Origin: Leeuwenhoekiella polynyae
Lineage (GTDB): Bacteria; Bacteroidota; Bacteroidia; Flavobacteriales; Flavobacteriaceae
NCBI RefSeq assembly: GCF_004104075.1
Contig: NZ_QOVK01000001.1
Coordinates: 1-64,000 of the forward strand
DNA: 64,000 nt
Reading direction: 5' to 3'
This document shows, one piece after another, positions 28,091 to 36,149 of the stretch (position 1 is the stretch's first letter; each line of letters begins with the position of its first letter). Under the pieces are notes generated by a model. The model searched no databases and was not told the DNA's origin. It saw nothing but the letters and a program-made list of their open reading frames with translations. A program made the position numbers and the translations under genes.

Positions 28091-28717
28091 ATGACTCAAT
28101 TACAAGTAGCAATAGATTTATTAACAACAGAAGATGCAATCGCTTTAGCGACTAAAGTAGCACCCTATGTAGATATTATAGAATTGGGAACTCCGCTGAT
28201 CAAAAGTGAAGGTTTATCAGTGATCACTGCGATGAAAGATGCATTTCCCGATAAACTGGTTTTTGCAGATTTTAAAACAGCAGATGCAGGCGAACTGGAA
28301 GCAGATATGGCTTTTAAAGCCGGAGCGGATTATGTTACTATTCTGGGATCAACCGGAGACAGTACCATTGCCGGAGCTGTAAAAGCTGCAAAAGCCCATG
28401 GAAAAGCGGTAGTGGTAGATACTATTGGTGTTCAGGATCGTGTAAAAAGAGCACAAGAAGTGATTAAACTAGGTGCTGCGTTTGTAGAACTCCACGCCGG
28501 TTTAGATGAGCAAGCTGAAGATGGGTATTCTATTCAGGTATTGATCGACGAGGCCACTCGTGCAGGAGTACCGGTCTCTATTGCAGGGGGTGTTAACCTG
28601 GATAGTATTCAAGCGGTAAAGGAATCTGGTGCGGTAGTAGCAGTAGCCGGTGGCGCAATCTATGGGGCAAAAGACCCTGCAGCAGCAGCTAAAGCATTAA
28701 AAGAAGCTTTAAATTAA
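28091..28717 (+). CDS. hxlA: 3-hexulose-6-phosphate synthase
   Basis: A 208-aa (beta/alpha)8 enzyme of the orotidine decarboxylase suprafamily: VAIDLLTTEDAI at the N-terminus, DIIELGTPLIKSEG, the catalytic VFADFKTADAGELEADMAF, and the phosphate-binding SIAGGVNLDSI and VAVAGGAIYG near the C-terminus. It condenses formaldehyde with ribulose 5-phosphate. The ATG at 28091 gives the family's N-terminus; the frame extending upstream into hxlB is not coding. Probably detoxifies or assimilates formaldehyde rather than supporting methylotrophic growth, as no methanol oxidation genes are visible. Confidence 0.95.
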   Translation: MTQLQVAIDLLTTEDAIALATKVAPYVDIIELGTPLIKSEGLSVITAMKDAFPDKLVFADFKTADAGELEADMAFKAGADYVTILGSTGDSTIAGAVKAAKAHGKAVVVDTIGVQDRVKRAQEVIKLGAAFVELHAGLDEQAEDGYSIQVLIDEATRAGVPVSIAGGVNLDSIQAVKESGAVVAVAGGAIYGAKDPAAAAKALKEALN

Positions 28718-28747
28718 ACGATTGGTTGAATACGAATCTGATTTATT

Positions 28748-28778
28748 AAAGCCTCTGAAGCTTGCTTCAGGGGCTTTT
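28748..28778. terminator. Terminator after hxlA
   Basis: 14-bp stem (AAAGCCTCTGAAGC / GCTTCAGGGGCTTT, one G-U pair) with a 2-nt loop and T run; shared between convergent hxlA and the DUF1080 gene. Confidence 0.85.
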
Positions 28779-28791
28779 CTCATGGTATAAA

Positions 28792-29571
28792 CTATAGCTT
28801 TTTGAGCTTGATGTCTTTAAAAATAACACCTTGTCCTTCTGCTTGTAAACCGATGTAGCCGCTTTTTAAAGCTTTGCCATCTACCTTTAGATCCGGATTA
28901 TACCCCTTGGCTACTTCGCCCCCTATTTGCGTGTTAGTATAGCGCAGCACTTCTTTGTCATTGACTTTATGAATGATCAGCGAGTCTTGATACACGATCA
29001 AATCTGCTTCTACCCAGGTATCCCACGTATAGGTGTCTGAAGACGAATTGATGCAGTGGTCGTTTGATTTTTTACCTTGATAGAACACATCAGTTCCGGG
29101 GGAGCACATATTTCCGGTAGGTCTGGCTTTTCCCGGTTCGGCTTCTGCCAGCATCTGGTATTCTACTGAAAGGGGCCAGTCTTGTTCTTTTAAAATAGTT
29201 TCCGGCGCTTGTGCATGAAACATAACTCCGCTGTTTCTATACGTATAACTGGGAGCATCTTCCATCCATTCCTCTGTAAAGCGATACCTGAATTTAAGAT
29301 GAAACGACTCAAAAGGCTGGTCGTAAAATAAATGTCCGTATCGTTCGTCAAAGGTGTCATAATCCTCATAGGCTACCACTATGCTGCTGTCTTGTACGCG
29401 AAAGGTATCCGCATAATTCTCACCGGTCTCGTGGTGGTAGAATTTGGGCGTCCAGCCTTTGAGGTCAACGCCATTAAAAAGCGTGATCCATTCGCTGTCT
29501 TCTGTTTTTTTAGAAGTGCACGAAGCCCATACAAGCAGCAGTACAAGCCCCAAATAGTTGAAAAGTTTCAT
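28792..29571 (-). CDS. DUF1080 (3-keto-disaccharide hydrolase-like) lipoprotein
   Basis: A 259-aa lipoprotein (lipobox LVWASC, Cys18) with one concanavalin-like DUF1080 domain (PF06439): ITLFNGVDLKGWTPKFYH at the start, YRNSGVMFHAQAPETIL in the middle, and YIGLQAEGQGVIFKDIKLKKL at the end. Some members hydrolyse 3-keto-glycosides, others bind sugars. It converges with hxlA and has no visible link with it. Confidence 0.88.
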   Translation of the reverse strand: MKLFNYLGLVLLLVWASCTSKKTEDSEWITLFNGVDLKGWTPKFYHHETGENYADTFRVQDSSIVVAYEDYDTFDERYGHLFYDQPFESFHLKFRYRFTEEWMEDAPSYTYRNSGVMFHAQAPETILKEQDWPLSVEYQMLAEAEPGKARPTGNMCSPGTDVFYQGKKSNDHCINSSSDTYTWDTWVEADLIVYQDSLIIHKVNDKEVLRYTNTQIGGEVAKGYNPDLKVDGKALKSGYIGLQAEGQGVIFKDIKLKKL

Positions 29572-29700
29572 GGGTTATATCAGTTTGTGGTTTAAATGTA
29601 TTGATTTTAGGGGAATGCATACTCAAATAGTAAGGACTTCAAGACGTATAGTCTGGTATTTTTTTAAGCGTTAGGTTTCTTTCAGAATAGGTTATGCTAC

Positions 29701-29750
29701 TGAGATTTAACTACTCTATGACTTGTCTCGTTCTCCAAATGCAGTGCTCC
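29701..29750. repeat. Dispersed repeat family CGAGA-N20-TCTCG, copy 4
   Basis: TGAGATTTAACTACTCTATG...TCTCG (29701-29730) with the 20-base arm spacing of the family, then TTCTCCAAATGCAGTGC, a weaker match. It lies in the gap between the DUF1080 and Fur-family genes. Confidence 0.6.
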
Positions 29751-29832
29751 AAGCACAATGTCTCGTACACTTGCTACGAAGTACCTCACCTCATAAGCTT
29801 TTCATCTACCGCAATAGGTTGCAGCGCGAAAA

Positions 29833-30210
29833 CTAGTTTCCTTTACATTCCGGGCAAATGCCCGAGACTAAAAAATTTACGTTTTTTACTTCGTAATTAG
29901 CCGGTAATTTGAAGCTGGGTTCTACAGCCTCTATACAGGTCACTGTGTTGCAACGCTCACAATTGAAGTGTAAATGATTGTGTTTGTGTTTAGTAGTGCA
30001 ACTTTGGCAATTCGCATACTTGATAACGCCATCAATATTGGTGATTTTATGTGCGAGGTGTTCATCTACCAGTCGATCTAAAACGCGGTAAATGGTTACC
30101 CTGTTGCAGAGTCCTTCGGGTAACTTTGCTTGAACATCACTTTGAGATAAAGCCTCATCAGTCGTGTTGATGATTTCTAGAATGGCATCTCGAGCTACAG
30201 TATTTCTCAT
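29833..30210 (-). CDS. Fur family repressor (Zur- or PerR-like)
   Basis: A 125-aa metal-dependent regulator. Winged helix with LSQSDVQAKLPEGLCNRVTIYRVLDRLVDEHLAHK, then a dimer domain with HKHNHLHFNCERCNTVTC and a C-terminal ICPEC giving CxxC zinc pairs. Short N-terminus, as usual in Bacteroidota members. Two operators with TGCAA-N5-TTGCA bracket its own -7 box (30243-30250 on the minus strand), so it should be autorepressed. Adjacent small His/Cys protein and DUF4625 relic favour zinc, which is an inference. Confidence 0.85.
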   Translation of the reverse strand: MRNTVARDAILEIINTTDEALSQSDVQAKLPEGLCNRVTIYRVLDRLVDEHLAHKITNIDGVIKYANCQSCTTKHKHNHLHFNCERCNTVTCIEAVEPSFKLPANYEVKNVNFLVSGICPECKGN

Positions 30211-30223
30211 TTGATTTTTTTAA

Positions 30224-30277
30224 TGCAATAGGGTTGCAGTTGCAAAAATAAAAGTTATGTTTGCAACAATGTTGCAA
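30224..30277. promoter_or_regulatory. Two Fur-family operators around the fur promoter
   Basis: Site 1, TTGCAAC-AAT-GTTGCAA at 30261-30277, is a perfect 7-3-7 palindrome. Site 2, TGCAA-TAGGG-TTGCA at 30224-30238, keeps the same inner geometry. Between them the minus-strand -7 box TATTTTTG (30243-30250) is perfect. Site 2 covers the predicted transcript start and site 1 the -33 region. Site 1 is also 125 bp upstream of the rightward small gene. Confidence 0.8.
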
Positions 30278-30401
30278 TAGGGTGTTTTTAATACCTATAC
30301 AAAGTTAAGTAACCTAAGATTAGTAGCCTTATTAAGTTTGGGCAATCTATTTTTAGGGAATCTGATGCTTATACGCAACACCATATCGGGTTATATTCTG
30401 T

Positions 30402-30716
30402 ATGATAAGACGGCAAAAACATCGTATTTCATTCCTGTTGCTTACACTTTTTCTAGTGATGAAGTTAGGCAGCCTGCACCTTCTCGTGCACGATGATGAT
30501 CTACAGCAACAAGACGATTGCCCAATCTGTCAGGTAGTCATCAACCAGGCTGCTATTCCAGTTCTTCCAGAAGGTGAGCTACCTGCAGTTGAAACTCCCT
30601 TTTTTCCCACTATGCTTCATCAGGAGGCTACACCCTTTACTTCCTGCTCCTTTCAAGATCGGCTTTTAACACGCCATCTGTATTGCAGGCCGCCCCCACG
30701 ACACACAACCGTATAA
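30402..30716 (+). CDS. Small His/Asp/Cys-rich protein beside fur
   Basis: A 104-aa protein with one N-terminal hydrophobic segment (ISFLLLTLFLVMKLGSLHLL) followed by HDDDLQQQDDCPICQ, a probable metal-binding stretch, and a poorly structured C-terminus. Similar small proteins sit next to metal-responsive TonB receptor genes in Bacteroidota; I know no defined function. Divergent from the Fur-family gene and downstream of its operator, so likely metal-regulated. Confidence 0.6.
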   Translation: MIRRQKHRISFLLLTLFLVMKLGSLHLLVHDDDLQQQDDCPICQVVINQAAIPVLPEGELPAVETPFFPTMLHQEATPFTSCSFQDRLLTRHLYCRPPPRHTTV

Positions 30717-30925
30717 AGTCTCTTGTTTTAGGTGTATGCATCTGCTTTGCGGTAGGTATTGGGTTAGTAGTTTTTCCCTAATACATTTAGTTTAGATTAG
30801 TATACGCGCTGCAACGCGTTGCTGCACCTAATTCCAGAGCTTATTAATTACGTACCTCAGCCAAGACCTGTTAGCATTTGGTAGGAATCCAGTTTGGTTG
30901 ATCCCCGCTTAGCACGAGATAGAAT

Positions 30926-31150
30926 GTGAACATTCACGCACACGGTTTGCCGGTAAACGAAGGTGATGTGGAATGGACTTTTGATCGGGATTTTGAAGCG
31001 GGCTATCACGAGGAGATTGCTGTAGAATTTCATGAGCATATCGATGTGCCGGCAACCGCACCTGTAGGAGCATACCATATGGTGATTACCATAGAAGATG
31101 AAAACGGGAATACAGAAGTCATTGACACGCATCTAGACGTAACTCCTTAA
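30926..31150 (+). pseudogene. Truncated DUF4625 protein (C-terminal part)
   Basis: A 74-codon frame whose sequence, notably VEFHEHIDVPATAPVGAYHM and ITIEDENGNTEVIDTHLDV, matches the C-terminal half of DUF4625 (PF15418) lipoproteins, which are normally about 140-150 aa with a lipoprotein signal. Here the frame is closed by a stop at 30920-30922 and no signal peptide or N-terminal half is seen. The first residues carry His-Ala-His. Most likely a remnant of a metal-regulated gene next to fur; a TonB receptor usually found in such loci is absent. Confidence 0.65.
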
Positions 31151-31161
31151 ATTTTAATCAT

Positions 31162-31198
31162 AAGCCTGTGTCTGCCCCTAACAGGCATGGGCTTTTTT
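31162..31198 (+). terminator. Probable terminator after the DUF4625 remnant
   Basis: Imperfect hairpin AAGCC...TGCC...GGCA...GGGCTT ending in a T run, 12 bp after the stop at 31150. Confidence 0.6.
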
Positions 31199-31240
31199 AA
31201 ATCGAATACGATGAGAATACTCAAACGGAACCTTGATCTT

Positions 31241-31405
31241 TTGGTGTCCAGCCGCATCAACTTGCTCCAGGACATGCTTTGCCGTATCGATGTAAAAAAT
31301 GAACAGAAAGATGAATAGAAGTTACATCTTCTGATGAAGTGTTGATTGATCTCCTAACGGAGATTTGAGTAGTACTTACTTCTAATCTTGTTTCATTCAT
31401 TTTCT
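31241..31405. repeat. Dispersed element 'GCCGCATCAAC', copy 1
   Basis: Contains GCCGCATCAACTTGCTCC and CATGCTTTGCCGTATCGATG followed by GATGAATAGAAG, also found at 51827-51909 and 60215-60302. Its right part (CTTCTGATGAAGTGTTGATT to CTAACGGAGATTT, 31327-31366) recurs at 51288-51390. All copies can be read as a short peptide frame (SSRINSLKDMLCRID), which may be the end of a lost gene or chance. Confidence 0.65.
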
Positions 31406-31412
31406 TAGCTTC

Positions 31413-31729
31413 TCCAAAGAAACCCTTTGACTATCGCTCAGGGCAGGCTTAACAAAAGAAAAGACACCCTCGCTTCGAAATTTTTCGCTCGATAATCGAG
31501 ATTAAATATTAATGAGCTGGTCTTGATCCCTAATTGATTCCTATAACGCGTAAGGTATTCCTTTTAAAAGCCGTTTTACGGCCAAAAACCGGCTCGTCAG
31601 CTCCGCGTCGCTACCGCTCCTGTCCTTCGGAGCTTCTCAAGCCTATTCTGAACCGAGGGAATTGATAATCCGTTTGACCCTTCGGGTATGGGTATTGTAG
31701 TGTTTTAAATTGAGTAAGAATTCAACTCC
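31413..31729. repeat. 320-bp direct repeat, left copy
   Basis: Matches 36150-36466 without gaps, offset 4737 bp, with only a few mismatches (for example CTACCGC/CTATCGC near 31612 and TTTTAAATT/TTTTCAATT near 31704). Holds a 'TCTGAACCGAGGG' element at 31645-31735. The pair brackets the four-gene operon at 32054-35587. Confidence 0.9.
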
Positions 31730-31735
31730 CTTTTC
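31645..31735. repeat. Dispersed repeat 'TCTGAACCGAGGG...CCCTTCGGGT', copy A
   Basis: ATTCTGAACCGAGGGA, then TTTGACCCTTCGGGTATGG, ATTGTAGTGTTTT, ATTGAGTAAGAATTCAACTC. Other copies at 36382, 51979, 52493 and 60355. Confidence 0.8.
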
Positions 31736-32053
31736 CTTGAGAGAAGAGATCATGATTCGTTGAACCCTTCGGCTAGGGGTGAGTGGTCATGCTGTCCTGA
31801 TCATAATCGGGATTGTTTCAGCATCTCATCCAATAAGGCTTCTCGATAGCCCCTTCGACAGGCTCAGGGTGACAAGTGATAGGGTTGCTTATTTGGTAGT
31901 TCTGATTTTTAATCTTGTATTTCAAAAGGCTTTGGTTTAAAACCTTCCGTCTAACGTAAATTGACAGTATTTCATATGATGAAGGGGAAAGTCCGCTCCT
32001 AGATACGGTTACTGAGCATTTTAGGGCTTTAAAATAATGAATGCTGTTGTTTT

Positions 32054-33025
32054 TTAATCTTTGGCAAAATCCACCATTTTAAAAGATCGCATAGCCTCTC
32101 CATCAATTAAGGTATATTTTAAAGTATACGTTGCTCCGGAAGGGGTTCCATTTTGATACTCAGGAAATGTTCTTAGTACGGTGTCATTTTTAATCTCATA
32201 CTGATCATAACCCTTATAGGATTGAGTTAAAAGACTATCAGAAAAACCATCAGGAAAAGCAAATAAGCTCATAGATTTTCTGTTGTTAACCGATACGCCC
32301 TGAACGCTTATGCTATGATCTTTAGCAGATTTTATGAACAACAGGATTTCTGGAGAATCGTCTTGATTTAAATCGGTTATTTGAGCATCTACAATGTTTC
32401 CTTCATAAGCCATTTGTACTTCTTGATTTTTCAATTCTAGTCCTGCGGGTTTAATGCATACGGTTTTTTTGCGATCACTTATAGAGCCGGAAACCTCAAA
32501 AAACAGCGTGTCATATCTCAGGTTTTGCACAAAGCTGCGTTGATCTATTTGAGTGGTATCTAAGGATTGCTGAAGTTTGGTATATAACCCTGCTAAACTC
32601 GCTCCGCCTGAACAATAGTAAAATAATGCAGCTTCATCACTATCTTTTAAAATGGATAGTTTATCCTCGTTGAATTGTAGCCTAAGCGTTCCAACATCCT
32701 TTTTGATTTCAAAGGTGCTGTCGTTTAGTGCAGTAGCAAAACCATCTAAGGTACAGGTAGGCTTTTTAATAGCATTTCTAGAACGAATGCTTACCTGTAG
32801 CGCATAGTTTTTATAAGAGGTGGTGTCTACTTTGATTGCAACCCAATCGTAGCCTTCATCCTTTTTAAAATAAGCAGCATCTACATAAGCTCCTATAACG
32901 TTTTGGAAAGAGACCTTGCTTTCTTCTTTTGATAGCTCAGCAGAAGGCGGTGTTTTTTCTTTAGGTTCTTTACAGGCAAATGCCAAAAGGAGGATGCTAT
33001 ACATTATTAAGTAAACCTTTTTCAT
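32054..33025 (-). CDS. Lipoprotein of unknown function
   Basis: A 323-aa lipoprotein (lipobox LLLAFAC, Cys18). After a linker, residues about 40-150 have the pattern of a small beta-barrel (VDTTSYKNYALQVSIRSR, TCTLDGFATALNDSTFEIKKD, TLRLQF) and contain CSGGASLAGLY, and residues about 180-320 resemble a repeat-containing domain with ITDLNQDDSPEILLFI, like an FG-GAP-type strand. I do not recognise the family. Its start overlaps the preceding gene by four bases (ATGA), so it is the last gene of the four-gene operon. Confidence 0.7.
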   Translation of the reverse strand: MKKVYLIMYSILLLAFACKEPKEKTPPSAELSKEESKVSFQNVIGAYVDAAYFKKDEGYDWVAIKVDTTSYKNYALQVSIRSRNAIKKPTCTLDGFATALNDSTFEIKKDVGTLRLQFNEDKLSILKDSDEAALFYYCSGGASLAGLYTKLQQSLDTTQIDQRSFVQNLRYDTLFFEVSGSISDRKKTVCIKPAGLELKNQEVQMAYEGNIVDAQITDLNQDDSPEILLFIKSAKDHSISVQGVSVNNRKSMSLFAFPDGFSDSLLTQSYKGYDQYEIKNDTVLRTFPEYQNGTPSGATYTLKYTLIDGEAMRSFKMVDFAKD

Positions 33026-34029
33026 AATCCCAGACGTTCAGTAGTTTGTCTTAACTTTTCTGGAGGGTCAAAGCGGTATCCTATAAAAAACAATCCATAC
33101 CAGGAGTCATCCTTTAAAGAAGTGTCATTTTCGTTAGTATAACTTAAAGATTTGTAATTGAGACGCGCTCCCATTAAGAATTTAGAGGTGTTATAACCTA
33201 CTTGTATTCCCGCACCGTATTCCGTTGTGAAATAGGTGTTTGATTCTTTGTCGTTATATTCTTCTCCAGAACGTTCATAAGTAGACATGCGGGTACCTAT
33301 ACCCCCAAAGGCATAGGGAGCAATATTGAATTGTTCTTCAATAACGGCATTGTAATAATAACTAACATCTAAACTAAAATCAAAATTATTCTCTACTCCG
33401 GTGTAGGTTTCAAAATCATTCTTTAATCGAGCATAGCTATAGTTAAAAGTAGGCACAAAACTACCTGCACTTACCCGCTGCCATTTACGTTGGTAAAGCA
33501 GACCTTCTAAAGAAAAATCTGGATTTAAAACGTAAGAGGTCGATCCGCCATAAAAGGTGCGTTTAAGATCAGGAAACAATAAGTACCCCTCATTGTCAAA
33601 AAAATCAGGAAAAAGAACGTCAGTATTCTCTACGTAAAACCCTTTTAAGCGCTGGTATTTGAATTCTTGTACAAATTGCCCCGGAAATAGTCTAACGGTA
33701 AAATCTTGATATTGACTATCGCCTCTTTCGTCGTTATCATCATTACCGGGTAAGAAACCCGGTGTAAACGAATAGGAGAAGCTAAAAATTTTATAATCAA
33801 ATAGTCCTGTAAGCCTTAAATCATTATTTGTAGCGAGTTTTAATTCCTCATCCATTCCTTCTCCTGAGATAAAATAGTTCTCCAGATAGGAATCTACGTG
33901 CACTTTTACCTGCACCTGATCCGTGTAAGAGATGATCTTGGGAAGGGTTTCTAAATCTTGAGCATAAAAGCTAGCAGGTACCGCTAAGAACAGCAGTATT
34001 TTGAGTGTTTGAAGTGATTTAAAACGCAT
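33022..34029 (-). CDS. Outer-membrane beta-barrel protein of unknown function
   Basis: A 335-aa exported protein, signal peptide ending SFYAQ, then about 14 amphipathic strands rich in Tyr and Phe (YNYSYARLKNDFETYTG, FTTEYGAGIQVGYNTS, FLMGARLNYKSL, GLFFIGYRFDPP). A C-terminal tail of about 10 residues follows the last strand. Overlaps the next gene by ATGA and the upstream DUF3667 gene by 11 bp, so is translationally coupled to both. Confidence 0.75.
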   Translation of the reverse strand: MRFKSLQTLKILLFLAVPASFYAQDLETLPKIISYTDQVQVKVHVDSYLENYFISGEGMDEELKLATNNDLRLTGLFDYKIFSFSYSFTPGFLPGNDDNDERGDSQYQDFTVRLFPGQFVQEFKYQRLKGFYVENTDVLFPDFFDNEGYLLFPDLKRTFYGGSTSYVLNPDFSLEGLLYQRKWQRVSAGSFVPTFNYSYARLKNDFETYTGVENNFDFSLDVSYYYNAVIEEQFNIAPYAFGGIGTRMSTYERSGEEYNDKESNTYFTTEYGAGIQVGYNTSKFLMGARLNYKSLSYTNENDTSLKDDSWYGLFFIGYRFDPPEKLRQTTERLGL

Positions 34030-34741
34030 AGGTGTAAAGTATTAGTAACGTTAATAAGAGGACATAGGTTAAAAAGAACGTAAAAAAGGAAAGGAGTACT
34101 ACCTTAAATTTAGAATGGTCAAAAAATTGTATAAAACACCAGAGCGTTAGTGCGCAACCCAATAGCGTCTCGAAATTCTTGAACAGATTGAATTGAGTAG
34201 TGTTTTTAATCCGTACCAAAAAAGCCAGAAAAACGATATGCATCACCAGTCTTTGACAAGCAGCAAACGTGTTTAAAATAAAATGCTCTGCAAAATTGAG
34301 CCTTTGTTTTTTAAAGAACAGCCAACTGCTAAAACTCATTATGGGTAGAATTGCCAACGTAAAATAAACATAATTCCCATCTAAACGGGTGGAAAATTCA
34401 TACAGTGATTCACTAAATTCCGGTTCTTTTTCAGGCAACTGAAACACATCAATATCAAGGCTATGGTATAAGAAACTATAAATAGTAGCTAGTACGATGA
34501 GCATAGATACCGGCATAAAGTACTTGACGCGTTTACCTGCTAAATAATCTTTAACCACATAGCCGGGTCGCCAATATAAAGCGCGTATGGTATACAGAAA
34601 CCCGGAGTCTACATTAAAGAGCCCCAGGCTTAAATCTTTAAATATATACTGTAATTTTATACGTTGTATTTGGCTGTGTTGCCCGCAAACCGGACAAAAA
34701 TTACCTTTAAATTCATGGTGGCAATTTTTACACTGGGTCAT
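34019..34741 (-). CDS. DUF3667 zinc-ribbon membrane protein
   Basis: A 240-aa inner-membrane protein with an N-terminal zinc ribbon (CKNCHHEFKGNFCPVCGQ), then LYWRPGYVVKDYLAGKRVKYFMPVSM, the hallmark of DUF3667 (PF12412), and about five transmembrane helices. Widespread in Bacteroidota, function unknown. Second gene of the operon, 6 bp after the CsgG-like gene, and overlapping the barrel gene. Confidence 0.9.
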   Translation of the reverse strand: MTQCKNCHHEFKGNFCPVCGQHSQIQRIKLQYIFKDLSLGLFNVDSGFLYTIRALYWRPGYVVKDYLAGKRVKYFMPVSMLIVLATIYSFLYHSLDIDVFQLPEKEPEFSESLYEFSTRLDGNYVYFTLAILPIMSFSSWLFFKKQRLNFAEHFILNTFAACQRLVMHIVFLAFLVRIKNTTQFNLFKNFETLLGCALTLWCFIQFFDHSKFKVVLLSFFTFFLTYVLLLTLLILYTYAF

Positions 34742-34747
34742 AAAAGC

Positions 34748-35587
34748 TTATTTACGCTTAGTACCCCAAGGGCAACGCTTGATCAAATAGCTTAACGTGC
34801 CCTCATACGTATCAAGAGACGAACCAAAACCATTTCTATTCACCGAATAGAGGCTTGAACCCGTATCTGAAACAATGGTTAAGCCAATAGTCGTATCGTA
34901 ATTGGTAGTAGTAGTTGATGAGTTCGAGGTAAGCTCTCTCCCTTTTCTTTTATCCTTGTCTTTATCGTTTTTATAGGTAGTGCTTGAAAGTCCGGAAGTG
35001 CGGGTACCTTCAAACTCAATATTAGCAGTTCCATAAACAACAAATTCTACACCCAACAGACTGGCTACATCTTTGGGAAGCATCGTCTTAATGCTGGTAG
35101 GATCTAGTCCATTTTGAAGAAGTATGGCATTTGTGGTCATCGCTTCCTGAACTATAACCTGATTGGTATTCTTTTTAAACGAATTGATGGCTGTTTGTTG
35201 CACCTGCCCTGACATGGCTTCGCTCATCAAGCCCTGGTCGTTAGAAACCATTACAAAGGGTAACACCGCCAATTTGTTTTTTCTGCTCGCTGCAGTAGTA
35301 GCACTTACCGGTGCAGCCATCGCGGTAGGAGCAGCAGGTTGCTCATTAAATACCTGAGTGCGACCACTTGAGAATGTGATTTTTGCAATTTCAGATTTTT
35401 TGATGTCGTAATTTAAATCTTCGCCAGAATAAATAAATTCTATGTTGTCTTCATGTACAGCAGTCACTTTACCTTTCTTAGTTTCCCCATTAAGCATATA
35501 GACCATATCTGCCGCATCTTGAGCACTTAAGTTGGTATTTAAACCCACGAGGGCTATGAATAGGCATAGGAGTAATTTTGTTCTCAT
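34748..35587 (-). CDS. CsgG-like/Sm-like exported protein
   Basis: A 279-aa secreted protein (signal peptide ending LSAQ). Residues about 25-75 have an SH3/Sm-like pattern (VYMLNGETKKGKVTAVHEDNIEFIYSG). Residues about 105-275 resemble CsgG/TolB-N-type domains: KNKLAVLPFVMVSNDQG, AINSFKKNTNQVIVQEAMTTNAIL, LGVEFVVYGTANIEFEG. A Thr/Ser/Lys/Asp-rich insert follows. First gene of the operon. Function inferred only as envelope-associated. Confidence 0.7.
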   Translation of the reverse strand: MRTKLLLCLFIALVGLNTNLSAQDAADMVYMLNGETKKGKVTAVHEDNIEFIYSGEDLNYDIKKSEIAKITFSSGRTQVFNEQPAAPTAMAAPVSATTAASRKNKLAVLPFVMVSNDQGLMSEAMSGQVQQTAINSFKKNTNQVIVQEAMTTNAILLQNGLDPTSIKTMLPKDVASLLGVEFVVYGTANIEFEGTRTSGLSSTTYKNDKDKDKRKGRELTSNSSTTTTNYDTTIGLTIVSDTGSSLYSVNRNGFGSSLDTYEGTLSYLIKRCPWGTKRK

Positions 35588-35893
35588 TTTTTTAATTTTT
35601 TGGATCTTAAATTTAAATTAACTTAATTTTTGATGGGGTCAAAAGGATTGATTCTGTATACTGGATTTTTTTCACATAAAAGATTTAAATACTTATAAAT
35701 TACTTGTAATAAGTTGCTTGTCTGCTTCTTTAAACGTTTGAATTGAACGCTTCAAAGCATTCTTGATAGCATGTTGTTATCCACAGACTCCTCACAATCC
35801 TTTCTCGCTTAATCATTCTAAAAGCTCACAGCAGGTATAAGAACAGGGGGGTAAATGGAAATTGCTATAGCATCATGTTCTTTACTTTTCTTT

Positions 35894-36104
35894 ACTCGCG
35901 TGAGTTATATTTTTACGGGAGCTCGTGAACCTCGTGCCCTCGGTTTAGCTCGCGTGGTTATTATTTCACGGGAGCTCGTGAATCTCCTGTCGTCGATTTA
36001 GCTCGCGTGATATTATTTTACGGGAGCTCGTGAATCTCCTATCGTCGATTTAGCTCGCGTGGTTATTATTTTACGGGTGCTCGTGAACCTCGTATCCTCG
36101 GTTT
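35894..36104. repeat. Tandem repeat, four 52-54-bp units
   Basis: Four consecutive units starting near 35894, 35948, 36001 and 36053. Each has CTCGCGTG, an A/T stretch, then ACGGGAGCTCGTGAA and a C-rich end. The units differ by a few bases and by one to two bases in length. GAGCTC sits in an imperfect palindrome in three of four units. Confidence 0.85.
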
Positions 36105-36149
36105 GAGTAGTGTTAATTATGATTCTTGTTCCTTACTTTTCTTTGCTCG

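Larger units (their letters stand above)
31151..32053. other. Repeat-rich intergenic region
   Basis: About 900 bp with no gene. In order: a terminator-like hairpin (31162-31198), a dispersed element (31241-31405), the left copy of the 320-bp direct repeat (31413-31729), and a short element with CCCTTCGACAGGCTCAGGGT at 31851-31870, an inverted-repeat sequence that I know as a common intergenic motif. Confidence 0.7.

Noticed and set aside
30811-30822. Third Fur-family operator GCAACGCGTTGC
   Set aside because: The arms match but the spacing is two bases instead of three and there is no -7 box or intact gene positioned for it.
31438-31740. Insertion sequence remnant in the 320-bp direct repeat
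   Set aside because: No transposase-like frame, no terminal inverted repeats and no target duplication were seen, so only a repeat is claimed.
35894-36104. Possible CRISPR array in the 53-bp tandem repeat
   Set aside because: The units are contiguous and similar over their whole length, with no unique spacers and no cas genes nearby.
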